Source of the DNA: Herpetosiphon giganteus
Lineage (GTDB): Bacteria; Chloroflexota; Chloroflexia; Chloroflexales; Herpetosiphonaceae
Length of the DNA stretch: 64,000 nucleotides
NCBI RefSeq assembly: GCF_016907925.1
Contig: NZ_JAFBCZ010000012.1
Location: forward strand, 100,475 to 164,474
Direction of reading: 5' to 3'
The position numbers were made by a program, and so were the translations under genes. Under the pieces are notes generated by a model. It saw nothing but the letters and a program-made list of their open reading frames with translations. It searched no databases and was not told where the DNA came from. This document shows positions 43,610 through 52,253 of this stretch, one piece after another; the stretch's first letter is position 1, and every line of letters starts with the position of its first letter.

Positions 43610-44146
43610 ATGCAACAACTAATGCTCGAACAAGTCGCAACGCCGATTGGCGATGTGGTCATTATCAGCAGCCCTCAGGGCGTGGTGTATCTCGATTTTG
43701 GCGATAATCAAGCCCGCTGCCAACGCTTGCTGAGCCAACGTTATGGCTCATTTGAATTAATGCCAACCTCTCAAAGCGATTTGAGCGCAGCAGTTGCCCG
43801 CTATTTTGCTGGCGATCTGGCGGCGCTTGATCTAATTAAGGTCGATCTGGCTGGCAGCGAGTTTCAGCGCAAAGTTTGGTTGACCCTGCGCGAAATTGGC
43901 GTTGGCCAAACCATGAGCTACGGCCAATTGGCGGCCAAAGTTGGCACGCCCAGCGCTGCCCGTGCCATCGGCATGACCAACGGCCTGAATCCGATTAGCC
44001 TGGTTTTGCCCTGCCACCGCGTGATTGGAGCCAACAAAAGCTTGACTGGCTATGCTGGCGGCTTGGAACGCAAACGCTGGTTGTTGCGCCACGAAGGCGC
44101 TCAATTTAAAGATCTGCCCAAGCAAACGAGTTTTGAATTAGTCTGA
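43610..44146 (+). CDS. ogt: Methylated-DNA--protein-cysteine methyltransferase
   Basis: 178 residues. Suicide repair enzyme that takes methyl groups from O6-methylguanine onto its active Cys in LPCHRVIG. GSEFQRKVWLTLREIGVGQTMSYGQLA and SAARAIGMTNGLNPI are the DNA-binding helix-turn-helix and active-site regions. The first 80 residues form the small N-terminal domain. Followed after 11 bases by the Ada/AlkA fusion gene, so both alkylation-repair genes are one operon. Confidence 0.92.
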   Translation: MQQLMLEQVATPIGDVVIISSPQGVVYLDFGDNQARCQRLLSQRYGSFELMPTSQSDLSAAVARYFAGDLAALDLIKVDLAGSEFQRKVWLTLREIGVGQTMSYGQLAAKVGTPSAARAIGMTNGLNPISLVLPCHRVIGANKSLTGYAGGLERKRWLLRHEGAQFKDLPKQTSFELV

Positions 44147-44157
44147 AAGCAGCAAAA

Positions 44158-45621
44158 ATGTTAACTGAAATTGAGCCAATACTTCCAAGCCACAACGAAA
44201 TGGTTGCCCATATGTTGCAATCGGATGCCAGCTATAACGGCAAATTTATTACCGCTGTCAAAACCACAGGCATCTATTGTTTGCCAAGCTGCCGTGCGCG
44301 CAAGCCCAAGCCCGAGAATGTTGAGTTTTTTCATAATCCCAATGCGGCGCAAGGGGCGGGCTATCGTGCCTGCAAACTCTGTCGGCCTGATGATTTTTAT
44401 CGCGGCTTCGACCCTGAAGAACATTTAATCGAGCAATTGATCGCATCTGTGCTGGCCCAACCTGCTGCGTTTAGCGATGTTAAGGCTATGGCCCAAGCAG
44501 CGGGCGTTGGCCAAACCAAATTATTCGAATTGATGCGGGTTTATTATCACACCACGCCAGCAGATTTGCTGCTGCATGCCCGCATTGAGGCTGCCTGTGC
44601 TTTATTGTTGCAGAACGACCAAACGATTATTGCGATTGCCAATGAGGTTGGCTTTGATAGCCTTTCGAGCTTCAACGAAAATTTTCGCAAGCAGACGTTG
44701 CTCACGCCAAGCGATTATCGCCGCATACCCGAAACTGGCCATTTTAGCCTCGCCTTGCCAAGCGATTATCCAAGCCGTCAAATTTTGGGCCAACTTGGCC
44801 GCGATCCAGTCAGCTTAACTGATCGGGTTGAGGATCAGACGTGGCTTAGCACGTGCCGCTTGAATGCGCAAACTGGGGTTTTGCTCAGCGTCACAATCAA
44901 CCAGCAGCATGCAGAATGTTCAATCGTGGAGCAGCCAACGCTCACGCCTAGCGACTATGCCACAATTCACCAGCATATCGTCGCTGGCTTGGGCTTGCGC
45001 AACGATCCTAGTCGCTTCGAGGCCCACGTTGCCAAAGCGCCAGCACTTTTGCCCTTGATTGAGCAACAACGCGGCCTGCGCATGCCCTTGGTGCATAATC
45101 CGTTTGATGCCTTGGTTTGGGCGATTTTGGGCCAGCAAATCTCGCTCGCAGTAGCTTATCGCTTGCGCCAACGCCTAACTGCGCTGGTTGGCCAACCATT
45201 AATCAATGATTTTTACCTTGCGCCAACGCCAAGCGCCGTTGCTGAACTAAGCGTTGAGCAATTATTGCTGTTGGGCTTCTCCAATTCCAAGGCGCGCTAC
45301 TTAATTGATACGGCGCAGGCGATTGTGGCTGGAACTCTGCCCTTGGCCAGCTATGGCAGCAAATCGGCCACGCGGATCGAGCGCGAACTGTTGGCCTTGC
45401 GCGGCATCGGCCCATGGACAGCCCAATATGTGCTGATGCGCTCGTTTGGCTTTAGCGATTGTGTGCCGGTAGGCGATAGTGGCTTGACCAGTAGTTTGCA
45501 GGCATTTTTTCAGCTTGAGCAACGGCCTGATCGTTCAACAACGCTGGCCTTGATGGCCGCCTTCAGTCCTTATCGCAGCCTAGCAACCTTTCATCTCTGG
45601 CAGCGCTTGAAGCCAATGTAA
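44158..45621 (+). CDS. Ada-AlkA fusion: regulator/3-methyladenine DNA glycosylase
   Basis: 487 residues. N-terminal Ada-type zinc domain with four Cys in GIYCLPSCRAR and ACKLCRPD, which in Ada takes methyl from phosphotriesters. An AraC-type helix-turn-helix follows (about residues 95-185, with ALLLQNDQTIIAIANEVGFDS). Then the AlkA N-terminal domain and the HhH-GPD glycosylase with GIGPWTAQYVLMRSF and catalytic Asp in PVGDSGL. Methyl damage sensing, gene activation and base removal are thus in one chain. It likely activates its own operon. The ribosome binding site is weak. Confidence 0.9.
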   Translation: MLTEIEPILPSHNEMVAHMLQSDASYNGKFITAVKTTGIYCLPSCRARKPKPENVEFFHNPNAAQGAGYRACKLCRPDDFYRGFDPEEHLIEQLIASVLAQPAAFSDVKAMAQAAGVGQTKLFELMRVYYHTTPADLLLHARIEAACALLLQNDQTIIAIANEVGFDSLSSFNENFRKQTLLTPSDYRRIPETGHFSLALPSDYPSRQILGQLGRDPVSLTDRVEDQTWLSTCRLNAQTGVLLSVTINQQHAECSIVEQPTLTPSDYATIHQHIVAGLGLRNDPSRFEAHVAKAPALLPLIEQQRGLRMPLVHNPFDALVWAILGQQISLAVAYRLRQRLTALVGQPLINDFYLAPTPSAVAELSVEQLLLLGFSNSKARYLIDTAQAIVAGTLPLASYGSKSATRIERELLALRGIGPWTAQYVLMRSFGFSDCVPVGDSGLTSSLQAFFQLEQRPDRSTTLALMAAFSPYRSLATFHLWQRLKPM

Positions 45622-45767
45622 CGAAGTTTTGATCCACGAAGGGGATGAGGCTATGGGCTATGGGCTATCGGAACAAGTGTTGGTATTGCCAAGCAATCTC
45701 CGATAGCCTCAAGCCTATAGCCTATAGCCATTCATTACCTTCGTGCTCTTCGTGGATCAAAATGCCA
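45622..45767. repeat. Repeat element R6 with R1 flanks
   Basis: 45629-45646 and 45739-45762 are inverse arms of the GATCCACGAAG / CTTCGTGGATC unit. Between them 45650-45732 is an inverted repeat with GGCTATGGGCTATCGG and CCGATAGCCTCAAGCC arms and a loop AACAAGTGTTGGTATT, very close to 6562-6631. Confidence 0.75.
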
Positions 45768-46253
45768 TTACGTTGTTGGCCGCAATTGCGTGGCTGGGTA
45801 GGCGATTGCCAAGACGCTGCCTTGGCTGGCCTGGGCTAGTTGTTCGGGGCTGACCAAGTTGGGGGCAATTTCAGCCAGTGGTCGCAGCACAAAATCGCGC
45901 TCGAACATCCGCGGATGGGGAATGATCAGATCAGCGCTATGCAATTGCTGATCGCCATACACCAAAATATCGAGATCAATCGGGCGTGGCCCGTAGCGCA
46001 AGCCTGGCCGTCGCCCACAATCGTGTTCGATCTGTTTGAGCAAGGCGAGCAGCGCATGCGGCGCTAAATCGGTCGTGCCAGCAACCACCGCATTCAAAAA
46101 CGGCGGTTGATCTTCTACATAGGCGGCGGCTGTTTCGTAGACGCTCGAATAGCTGGTTAATTGAACTGCTGGCGCTAAGGCAGTCAAGCCAGTTTGCAAG
46201 TTGGCGAGCCGCTCGCCTTGGTTGCTACCAATCGCTAAATACACTGTGGTCAC
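45768..46253 (-). CDS. folK: HPPK, 2-amino-4-hydroxy-6-hydroxymethyldihydropteridine diphosphokinase
   Basis: 161 residues, usual for FolK. Transfers pyrophosphate from ATP to hydroxymethyl-dihydropterin in folate synthesis. VYLAIGSNQGERLANL, QPPFLNAVV, GRRPGLRYGPRPIDLDIL and PHPRMFERDFVLRPLAEI are all family motifs with the two metal-binding Asp in PIDLDIL. The start codon is GTG and overlaps the patatin stop (GTGA), so translation is coupled. Other folate genes are not adjacent. Confidence 0.93.
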   Translation of the reverse strand: MTTVYLAIGSNQGERLANLQTGLTALAPAVQLTSYSSVYETAAAYVEDQPPFLNAVVAGTTDLAPHALLALLKQIEHDCGRRPGLRYGPRPIDLDILVYGDQQLHSADLIIPHPRMFERDFVLRPLAEIAPNLVSPEQLAQASQGSVLAIAYPATQLRPTT

Positions 46254-47377
46254 ACTGGCCCCTGTCGTTGATCTAAGGCTCGCAGGGCATCGCGGTAGCC
46301 CATTTCAAACAAAGCTTGATGATTTTTGCCCTCATAATCGACGATCCATTCTAAGGGCATGAGTTTTTGCGGCGCAATCACCAATGGCTCGGTCACGCGA
46401 TAGGGCATCGTGCCCGGCCAGCGCAATGATTGGTCGCCAGTTTTTTCGGCAGCTGCGGTCAGGCGATGGGCCGCTTCGGCAATTTGGTTATAAACTTTGA
46501 GTAGTTTAAACGATGCGCGATACGAAGCCAACAAGGCCCAATCAAGGGTCAACCACAACGATTGCGCCAAATCGCTAGGCATGGCTTCGAGATGTTGATC
46601 GCCATCGTTGGGGTCGGCATCCCACGGAGTCATCATCACTACAATAATTTCTACATCGCCGCCAGCATGCTCAATGACTGGGCCAAGCGGCGTATTGGCC
46701 AACACCGCGCCATCCCAATACATATCATCGCCAACTTGAGTCCACGGGTAAACCGCCGGAATGCTCGACGAAGCCATAATATGCTCGATATTGAGCTGAT
46801 CTTGGGTTTGACCATCGAGTTTATGGTTGCAAAATACCCGCAACGTGCCGCGTCGCACATCAGTGGCGGTCAGCAGCAAGGTTGGTGCAGCTGGGCTATT
46901 AATGCGTTCGAAGTTCATCCATGTGCTGAGTGTGCGTCGCCATGGCGCGGTATCGAGCAAACTTTTGAATGGCGTTGTGCTAAAAATGCTGCGAAATTTA
47001 TGCCAAAAGCTGGGGCTATGCAAATTGCGATCAGCCTCAGGCGTTTCCGCTTCAATCTGATCATCGCCGCCATGCTCGTCAGAGGTCAAAATCGAGCGTA
47101 GCAAAAAGCGCATCAGCGGGCGGCTAATCGTCGGCAGATCGTTTGAAAGCTGTTGCACATCCTCGGAGTGCATATGCAGCCAGCGTTGGCGCAGGTCGGC
47201 CACGGTCATGCCTGAGGCGAGGGCCGCGCCATTCACTGCACCAATTGAGGTGCCAGCAATAATATCTGGCCCTTGGCCATCGCGCATCCAGCCGCGTTCG
47301 ACCAGCGCTTGCATTACGCCAACGTGATAGGCTCCTCGGCCCCCGCCCCCAGAAAGCACCAAGGCTTTTTTCGTCAT
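46250..47377 (-). CDS. Patatin-like phospholipase
   Basis: 375 residues. Ser-Asp dyad lipid hydrolase. The oxyanion motif GGGGRG is at residues 10-15, nucleophile Ser44 in GTSIG, and the Asp in WDGAVLANTPL. ASSSIPAVYPW precedes the Asp block. It may cleave phospholipids or other esters in the cytoplasm or at the membrane. Start at ATG 47377 with GAGGG 5 bases before. Translation is coupled to folK downstream. Confidence 0.88.
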   Translation of the reverse strand: MTKKALVLSGGGGRGAYHVGVMQALVERGWMRDGQGPDIIAGTSIGAVNGAALASGMTVADLRQRWLHMHSEDVQQLSNDLPTISRPLMRFLLRSILTSDEHGGDDQIEAETPEADRNLHSPSFWHKFRSIFSTTPFKSLLDTAPWRRTLSTWMNFERINSPAAPTLLLTATDVRRGTLRVFCNHKLDGQTQDQLNIEHIMASSSIPAVYPWTQVGDDMYWDGAVLANTPLGPVIEHAGGDVEIIVVMMTPWDADPNDGDQHLEAMPSDLAQSLWLTLDWALLASYRASFKLLKVYNQIAEAAHRLTAAAEKTGDQSLRWPGTMPYRVTEPLVIAPQKLMPLEWIVDYEGKNHQALFEMGYRDALRALDQRQGPV

Positions 47378-47464
47378 AGCACCCTCGCAGCTTGGCAAAA
47401 CTCAAATACACCATTGCTCAATGTTCGGCAAGGCGTTTGCATCTGTCAGTTATTGCAACGTGAT

Positions 47465-48667
47465 TTAGAAGATGTCTTCCTCGTCTTCGTCGTCGCTGAT
47501 GCCAAGATCAAGCAGCACCAAATTATTCAGGGTTGGCGAATGGCCAAAGGCTTCTTGGCTACTGCGGGTTAGTTGGTTGCCCCACAAATCAAGCTCTTGC
47601 AACTGGCCAAGATTGTTGCTGTTGGCCAAACTGGTTGCACCAGCATCGCCAATCGCATTTTCGGCCAGATACAGCACTGCCAAATTGCCCAAGCTTGTGC
47701 TGGTGGTCAAGGCTTGCACGCCAGCATCGCCAATCGCATTATCGTTGAGCAACAAGGCCTTGATGTTCGTAACATGTGCTGATTGAGCCAAGGCAGTTAA
47801 GCCTTCATCGCCAATCGTATTCGAGCGCAAATCGAGGCGTTCGGTGTTGGCCAGCACTGGCGAGTTGGCAATTGCGCTAAGGCCTGCTGCATCGATATTG
47901 GTCGACGAGAGATTGAGGGTCACAATGCTGCGCAGATAGGGCGATTCGGCTAGTGCTTTGGCTCCAGCAACACCCACATCATTATCGCTCAGGTCAAGGT
48001 GGGTCAAATTGCTCAATTGCTCGTCGGCGGCAAGGGCTTTAATTCCATCAGGGCCAATATTGTTGTTGCTCAAATTTAGGGCAGTTAATTGGCTCAGATG
48101 TTGGGCGTTGGTTAGCGCAATAATCCCAGCATCGCCCAACTCATTGTGATCAATATCGAGCAATTGCAGGTTGACCAAGGCCTGGCCTGCGACTAAGGCC
48201 GCGCCACCCTCAGCGCCAAGTTGATTGCGATAGAGCCGCAGCTTGGTTAATTGGGTTAGGCTAGTCGAGGTACTCAAGGCTTGCACGCCAGCAGCGCCAA
48301 TTCGATTGCGATATAGCTCTAGTTCGGTGAGTTTACTCAGGTGAGGTGATTGAGCCAAGGCAATCAGGCCTGCATCGCCAATTTGGTTGCGTTGCAAGCG
48401 CAGTGTGCGCAATTGGCTTAAGTGGGGCGATTGCGCCAGCGCGATCACTGCATCATCAGTTAATTGATTTTCACTGAGATCAAGCACGCGGACTGTGGCC
48501 ATGTGTGGTGAGCGTGCCAACGTGTGAGCGACAGCATCACCCCAATTGCGACCATTGAGGGTTAGTTGGGTCACGCCAACTAAACGCCGTTCACGTAAGG
48601 CGGCCTTGAGTTCTTCGACGGTGGACACATCATCCAAGGAGACTATGTAATTTTTAAGCTTTGCCAT
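47465..48667 (-). CDS. Leucine-rich repeat protein, 27-residue repeats
   Basis: 400 residues. Residues about 30-380 are 13 repeats of exactly 27 residues with consensus L-x2-L-x2-L-x-L-x2-N-x-I-G-D-A-G-x2-A-L-x-x-S, plus a last partial one. This forms a horseshoe of the ribonuclease-inhibitor/cysteine-free type, used for protein binding. The first 30 residues and the acidic tail SDDEDEEDIF cap the ends. No signal peptide, so cytoplasmic. AGAGG precedes the ATG. Divergent from the parA-like gene. Partner unknown. Confidence 0.88.
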   Translation of the reverse strand: MAKLKNYIVSLDDVSTVEELKAALRERRLVGVTQLTLNGRNWGDAVAHTLARSPHMATVRVLDLSENQLTDDAVIALAQSPHLSQLRTLRLQRNQIGDAGLIALAQSPHLSKLTELELYRNRIGAAGVQALSTSTSLTQLTKLRLYRNQLGAEGGAALVAGQALVNLQLLDIDHNELGDAGIIALTNAQHLSQLTALNLSNNNIGPDGIKALAADEQLSNLTHLDLSDNDVGVAGAKALAESPYLRSIVTLNLSSTNIDAAGLSAIANSPVLANTERLDLRSNTIGDEGLTALAQSAHVTNIKALLLNDNAIGDAGVQALTTSTSLGNLAVLYLAENAIGDAGATSLANSNNLGQLQELDLWGNQLTRSSQEAFGHSPTLNNLVLLDLGISDDEDEEDIF

Positions 48668-48806
48668 CGTAACGACCTCTGTGTCGGGTTATTTCATTGT
48701 TGGTTCATTGTAGCATACTGCCCTTGGCGATTGATTCCCCCGCAATGGCTAGGCTACGAAGCGTATTCGTAAGGGGTGTTGCTGGTTCGCGTCAGCATTC
48801 GCCTGC

Positions 48807-48835
48807 TTGACGTTGCCTACACTCTACCGTACACT
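48807..48835 (+). promoter_or_regulatory. Sigma-70-type promoter of the parA-like gene
   Basis: TTGACG at 48807-48812, spacer of 17, TACACT at 48830-48835, about 29 bases before the start codon. Confidence 0.6.
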
Positions 48836-48864
48836 GCAAGCAGTCTACTCAGGAGTTGTATCCT

Positions 48865-49890
48865 ATGCCTCGCGTAATTGCCGTCACCAACTTCAAGGGC
48901 GGTATTGGTAAGACGACTACCACAGTCAATGTAGCCGCCGGTTTTGCCATCAAAGGTGCCTCAGTGCTTGTGATCGATGTTGATCCACAGAGCAATGTGC
49001 GTATGTGTTTTGGGCATGCCGAACCCCGCCGCTCGCTGTACGATGTTTTGATCGATAATAAGAAAATTCCTGATTGTGTCGTGCAAGTACGCCCAAATAT
49101 CGACCTACTTGCTTCGAGCGATGCCTTGTTGCAGGCGCAATCGGATATTGGCAAACGCCCAGATTGGGGTCGGGTGCTCGAAAATGCCCTGCGCCCTGTC
49201 GTGCGTAATTATGATTTTGTGTTGATTGATTGTAGCGCTTCGTTGACTGTGCTGAACTTAAATGCGCTGATGGCGGCCTCGGACATTATCGTGCCAACCG
49301 CCTTGGAGCACTTGGCCTTGCAAGGCTTGCGCCAACTTGGCCGCAATATCACCCGCATCAAAGGCACAATGGGCGCGCTGCGCATGATTATCCCAACCAT
49401 GTTCGATGGCCGTAATCGCCAATCGCATCGCTTGCTCGCGAGCTTGCGTGAAGAATATGGCACTTTGGTTACTGATCCAGTGCGGGTTAATGTGCGACTT
49501 TCTGAAGCTACCGCCGAAGGCAAAACAATTTATGAGTATGATCCACGCTCGAATGGGGCGATTGATTATGCTGCCTTGGTCGAAAAGCTCAGCGAGGTGT
49601 TTAATTTCCAAGCCAAGCCAATGCCTGAGCAAGTTGCGCAACCTGTGAATAATGGCTTGCCGAACCCTGCCCGAACTGCTGCGCCAGTTGAAATTCCCCC
49701 GCCACCACAACCAGCGCTCGTGAGCAATTTGCAAGCTGAAGAAAAGCCCAACTTTCGTGGCCCAGTCCGCGAGGAATGCCCGCATTGTGGCAGGCCCTTA
49801 GAACAAGTGATGCTGGCAGGCTATCGGGTTTATTTTTGCGACCATTGCAAATACAAGCGCCAAGAATTGGCCTCTGGCGTGCGGCGCTAA
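48865..49890 (+). CDS. ParA-family ATPase with C-terminal zinc ribbon
   Basis: 341 residues. The deviant Walker A motif KGGIGKTT at residues 11-18 and VIDVDPQSN are typical of ParA/Soj; LIDCSASLTVLNLNAL is the switch II region. After about residue 260 there is a Pro-rich linker, then CPHCGRPL and YFCDHCKYKRQ, two Cys pairs (near 306-309 and 327-330) that should bind zinc. Ordinary ParA lacks this tail. No parB or centromere-like repeats are beside it, so it is an orphan ParA that may position another cargo. AGGAG precedes the ATG. Confidence 0.85.
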   Translation: MPRVIAVTNFKGGIGKTTTTVNVAAGFAIKGASVLVIDVDPQSNVRMCFGHAEPRRSLYDVLIDNKKIPDCVVQVRPNIDLLASSDALLQAQSDIGKRPDWGRVLENALRPVVRNYDFVLIDCSASLTVLNLNALMAASDIIVPTALEHLALQGLRQLGRNITRIKGTMGALRMIIPTMFDGRNRQSHRLLASLREEYGTLVTDPVRVNVRLSEATAEGKTIYEYDPRSNGAIDYAALVEKLSEVFNFQAKPMPEQVAQPVNNGLPNPARTAAPVEIPPPPQPALVSNLQAEEKPNFRGPVREECPHCGRPLEQVMLAGYRVYFCDHCKYKRQELASGVRR

Positions 49891-50183
49891 GAATATTTAT
49901 GCACTCGTTGTAAGCCAAAGACGATAGCAATCATCCAAATCGTAGCAAAGCCAAGCCTTAAACGGGCTAGGTTGGTTGGGCTGACTGTCAGCCATGAACC
50001 CAATAATTGATCAAGTCCACTGGCAATTAATTCAACTCCAGCCAAGTTTAGGCCAAATAAGCTAGCATAGATCGCGAAGGTGATGATTCTTCGCCGTCTG
50101 CCATTGCTGATGCGCCAGGCTAAAATAGCGCAGCCAAGCACTACAACGCCGCTGGCCAGCCAACTCCAAAATTCAATTGTCAT
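49887..50183 (-). CDS. Small membrane protein
   Basis: 98 residues, not recognised. Three likely spans near residues 5-25, 35-58 and 72-92 with a basic SNGRRRR between the first two. Convergent with the ParA gene, overlapping its last 4 bases. No clear function. Confidence 0.55.
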   Translation of the reverse strand: MTIEFWSWLASGVVVLGCAILAWRISNGRRRRIITFAIYASLFGLNLAGVELIASGLDQLLGSWLTVSPTNLARLRLGFATIWMIAIVFGLQRVHKYS

Positions 50184-50282
50184 TGAGATACCTTAAATCA
50201 AACACACCTGGGGAAGTATAGCATGGGGCAATTGCAAGGGGAGATAAAACACAACCCTGTGTCGAATCAATAACAATTAAGC

Positions 50283-50444
50283 TTATTGGCCGCAAAATGT
50301 GCAAACAGCTTGGGCTTGTGGCTCAAACGCTGCTGCCAATGGCGCAGGATTGATCAGGCTGGTTGCCAAAATCAACAACGCCAATGCGGTGATGATTGCC
50401 AGAGCCAATGTGCGATTGAATGGTTGGGTTTGGATGTTCAACAT
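50283..50444 (-). CDS. 53-residue single-span protein ending in CTFCGQ
   Basis: From ATG 50444 (GGAGG 5 bases before): a short basic start, one strong membrane segment at about 13-34, and a short outer tail ending in VCTFCGQ. It could be anchored with the C-terminal Cys pair outside, or be cut by signal peptidase near AAAF. Function unknown. The ribosome binding site is the main support. Confidence 0.55.
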   Translation of the reverse strand: MLNIQTQPFNRTLALAIITALALLILATSLINPAPLAAAFEPQAQAVCTFCGQ

Positions 50445-50540
50445 AGCCTGCCTCCGAATTAACATTGCGTTAGAACTAAGGCTAGTATCGCACCCTGCTG
50501 TGACAAACAGCGTCACACTGGTTTAGGCCTTTGTAAAGCC

Positions 50541-50575
50541 AAAAAAAAGCCCTACTTACGTGGTTCGTAAGTAGG
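50541..50575 (-). terminator. Terminator after tRNA-Arg
   Basis: On the minus strand a perfect 10-bp stem (50551-50560 with 50566-50575, 5-base loop) is followed by GC and eight T residues (50541-50548). Confidence 0.85.
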
Positions 50576-50581
50576 TGCTAT

Positions 50582-50657
50582 TGGCGCGACCGGAGGGACT
50601 CGAACCCCCGACACTTGGTTCCGAAGACCAATGCTCTATCCACTGAGCTACGGTCGC
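50582..50657 (-). tRNA. tRNA-Arg(UCG), encoded CCA
   Basis: 76 bases with a full cloverleaf: 7-bp acceptor stem GCGACCG/CGGTCGC, D arm with GTAGCTCAGTGGAT, anticodon stem TTGGT/ACCAA with loop CTTCGGA (anticodon TCG), T arm GGGGGTTCGAGTCCCTCC, discriminator G and a genomically encoded CCA. It reads CGA codons. Confidence 0.95.
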
Positions 50658-50666
50658 AACGCCTAT

Positions 50667-50695
50667 AGAATACCCTAAACTAGGCTTTGTTGCAA
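50667..50695 (-). promoter_or_regulatory. Promoter of tRNA-Arg
   Basis: On the minus strand TTGCAA (50690-50695), spacer 17, TATTCT (50667-50672), 9 bases before the mature 5' end. Confidence 0.65.
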
Positions 50696-50779
50696 ATGCT
50701 AAAAACCAAACGCCCATGGAATTCCATGGGCGTTCGGCTGTTCTCAATGCTGTGTGGAGGAAACCGAGGGCGAACTGGC

Positions 50780-51517
50780 TTATTTGGTTAAGGCTTCGCG
50801 AGCGCGTTCAAGCTCGGTGTTCAAGCGTTCTTCGCCTTTGGCGCGCAAGTTGGCAATCACATCGTCAACGGTTTTGCCATTGGCTTGCGCCACTTGCTCC
50901 AAGGTTTTGCCTGCTTGTACTTCGGCTTTGACTTGCTCAACCGTCAAGCCGGTTACTTCAGCGGTTGCTTGCACCAGCAAATGCTGGCCCCGCCCGCCGC
51001 GACCTGGGCCTTTATTGCCAACCACGCCTTTTTGGTTCATCAGGGTTGGCGCTTCGGTTTTGGCGTTGCTCAGGCGTTCGGTTTTTTGGGCTTCGGTGAT
51101 TTTGCCGCTGCTGACTGATTCGTTCAGTTTGGTTTCTAATTGGGCCACAGCTGCATCAATGACTGCTTGTTCGCTGCTGCCGTTGGCGGTGGCGATTTCG
51201 GTCAATGAAGCGCCTTCAACCAACTTGGCGTGTACATCAGCAGCCGACAGTTTGGTCAAGGCTGCGGTTTGCTCAACCAATTGATGATGAATGCCCATGC
51301 CGCCGCGTTGACCCATACCCCCACCACGTCCGCCACGCTTGCCAAAGCCAAAGCCTGGGCCTGGGCCGACGTTTGTGCTGTCAGGCGTGGTTGGCTGAGT
51401 TGTGGTGCTATCAGGCGTGGTTGGGGTTTGGGCGCTGGTGTTGGTTAAGCGCCCTCCAACAAACACTAAGCTAAAAGCGATTGCCACAATTGCTAGCCAT
51501 TTTCCGATTGTTTTCAT
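50780..51517 (-). CDS. Secreted Gly-rich protein with two similar helical domains
   Basis: 245 residues. Signal peptide at 1-29 (TIGKWLAIVAIAFSLVFVGG), a Thr/Pro linker, a Gly/Arg-rich stretch (FGFGKRGGRGGGMGQRGG), then two alpha-helical domains of the same design: residues 80-155 (LTKLSAADVHAKL...SLTEIATANGSS) and 180-240 (VTGLTVEQVKAEV...TLEQVAQANGKT). These resemble YckD/DUF2680-type repeats. The role outside the cell is unknown. Start at ATG 51517 with GGAGG close before it. Confidence 0.7.
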   Translation of the reverse strand: MKTIGKWLAIVAIAFSLVFVGGRLTNTSAQTPTTPDSTTTQPTTPDSTNVGPGPGFGFGKRGGRGGGMGQRGGMGIHHQLVEQTAALTKLSAADVHAKLVEGASLTEIATANGSSEQAVIDAAVAQLETKLNESVSSGKITEAQKTERLSNAKTEAPTLMNQKGVVGNKGPGRGGRGQHLLVQATAEVTGLTVEQVKAEVQAGKTLEQVAQANGKTVDDVIANLRAKGEERLNTELERAREALTK

Positions 51518-51585
51518 ACTGCCTCCGTTGTGTCGTGTTTTTCGATATGGCTTGAGCATACACCACTGCTGTGAAGAATATATGA

Positions 51586-51765
51586 AGTACAAGGATGAAG
51601 GATGAATTATGAGGGATGAATGCCGAAAATCAGAAGGCAAAAGGCAGAAGGCAATAGCCTCATCAAACATAATTTAGCTCAATCTGTGGCTAAACAGCCT
51701 TCGCGTCCTTCGCGTTCTTCGCGGTTACAACTTCTTCGTGCGCTTTGTGGATCAACTATTGTGCA
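51586..51765. repeat. Stacked repeats R3, R4 and R1
   Basis: 51590-51620 carries the GGATGAAGGATGAATTATGA unit, 51626-51656 the CAGAAGGCAAAAGGCAG unit, and 51681-51763 the AATCTGTGGCTAAACAGCC and CTTCGCG-type units ending in TTTGTGGATCAA. No gene. Confidence 0.7.
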
Positions 51766-51773
51766 GACTTTGA

Positions 51774-52253
51774 TTAGATCTGTGGCGTATAGCGCTTAAA
51801 CAACCGATATGGAATAAAATAGAATTGAAAGATACATTGAACGAGATAACTAAGAATAAATGTAAGAATTTTTGTGTGATCATAATCATCTATAATCAAC
51901 CAATATGCTAATCCCACCCATAGAAATAGAACCCAAAATGCAATTAATGCTACGCTCTTGCGATAGCTATCGAGATTAACTTCCTTTGTTCGAAACCTAT
52001 ACCAAAGCACAACTGTATAAATTAAACCTGCAATTACATTCATTGGTAGGAAAATAAATAACCATGAAAGCAATATTAATTGAACGATTGATATTTGTTG
52101 AACTTCAGCGGGTGTTTGGGTAACAATATAGTGAATTGTGTAGATTAATGCTGCTATAATACTGGGCTTGAATTGCTGAGTCATCACGAATAATAGAAAT
52201 TTTTTGAAATTTTGAATCAAAAATTGATTATTGCTATGATTAATTCTATACAT
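51774..52253 (-). CDS. AT-rich four-span membrane protein
   Basis: 159 residues, not recognised. Hydrophobic segments near residues 30-50, 57-80, 100-122 and 128-150. Composition and codon use are AT-rich like the gene array at 25.6-29.8 kb, unlike neighbours, so it may have been acquired. No clear similarity to the array proteins (the DQDGL and VPF signatures are absent). Confidence 0.6.
   Translation of the reverse strand: MYRINHSNNQFLIQNFKKFLLFVMTQQFKPSIIAALIYTIHYIVTQTPAEVQQISIVQLILLSWLFIFLPMNVIAGLIYTVVLWYRFRTKEVNLDSYRKSVALIAFWVLFLWVGLAYWLIIDDYDHTKILTFILSYLVQCIFQFYFIPYRLFKRYTPQI

Noticed and set aside
43391..43622. Two short plus-strand open frames before ogt
   Set aside because: They run through the GGCGGGG hairpin and have no ribosome binding site or recognisable sequence.
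51774..52253. A ninth member of the membrane protein array, displaced
   Set aside because: It is AT-rich and similar in size, but lacks the D-x-x-G-L strand, the Trp helix and the VPF signature, and has four evenly spaced spans.
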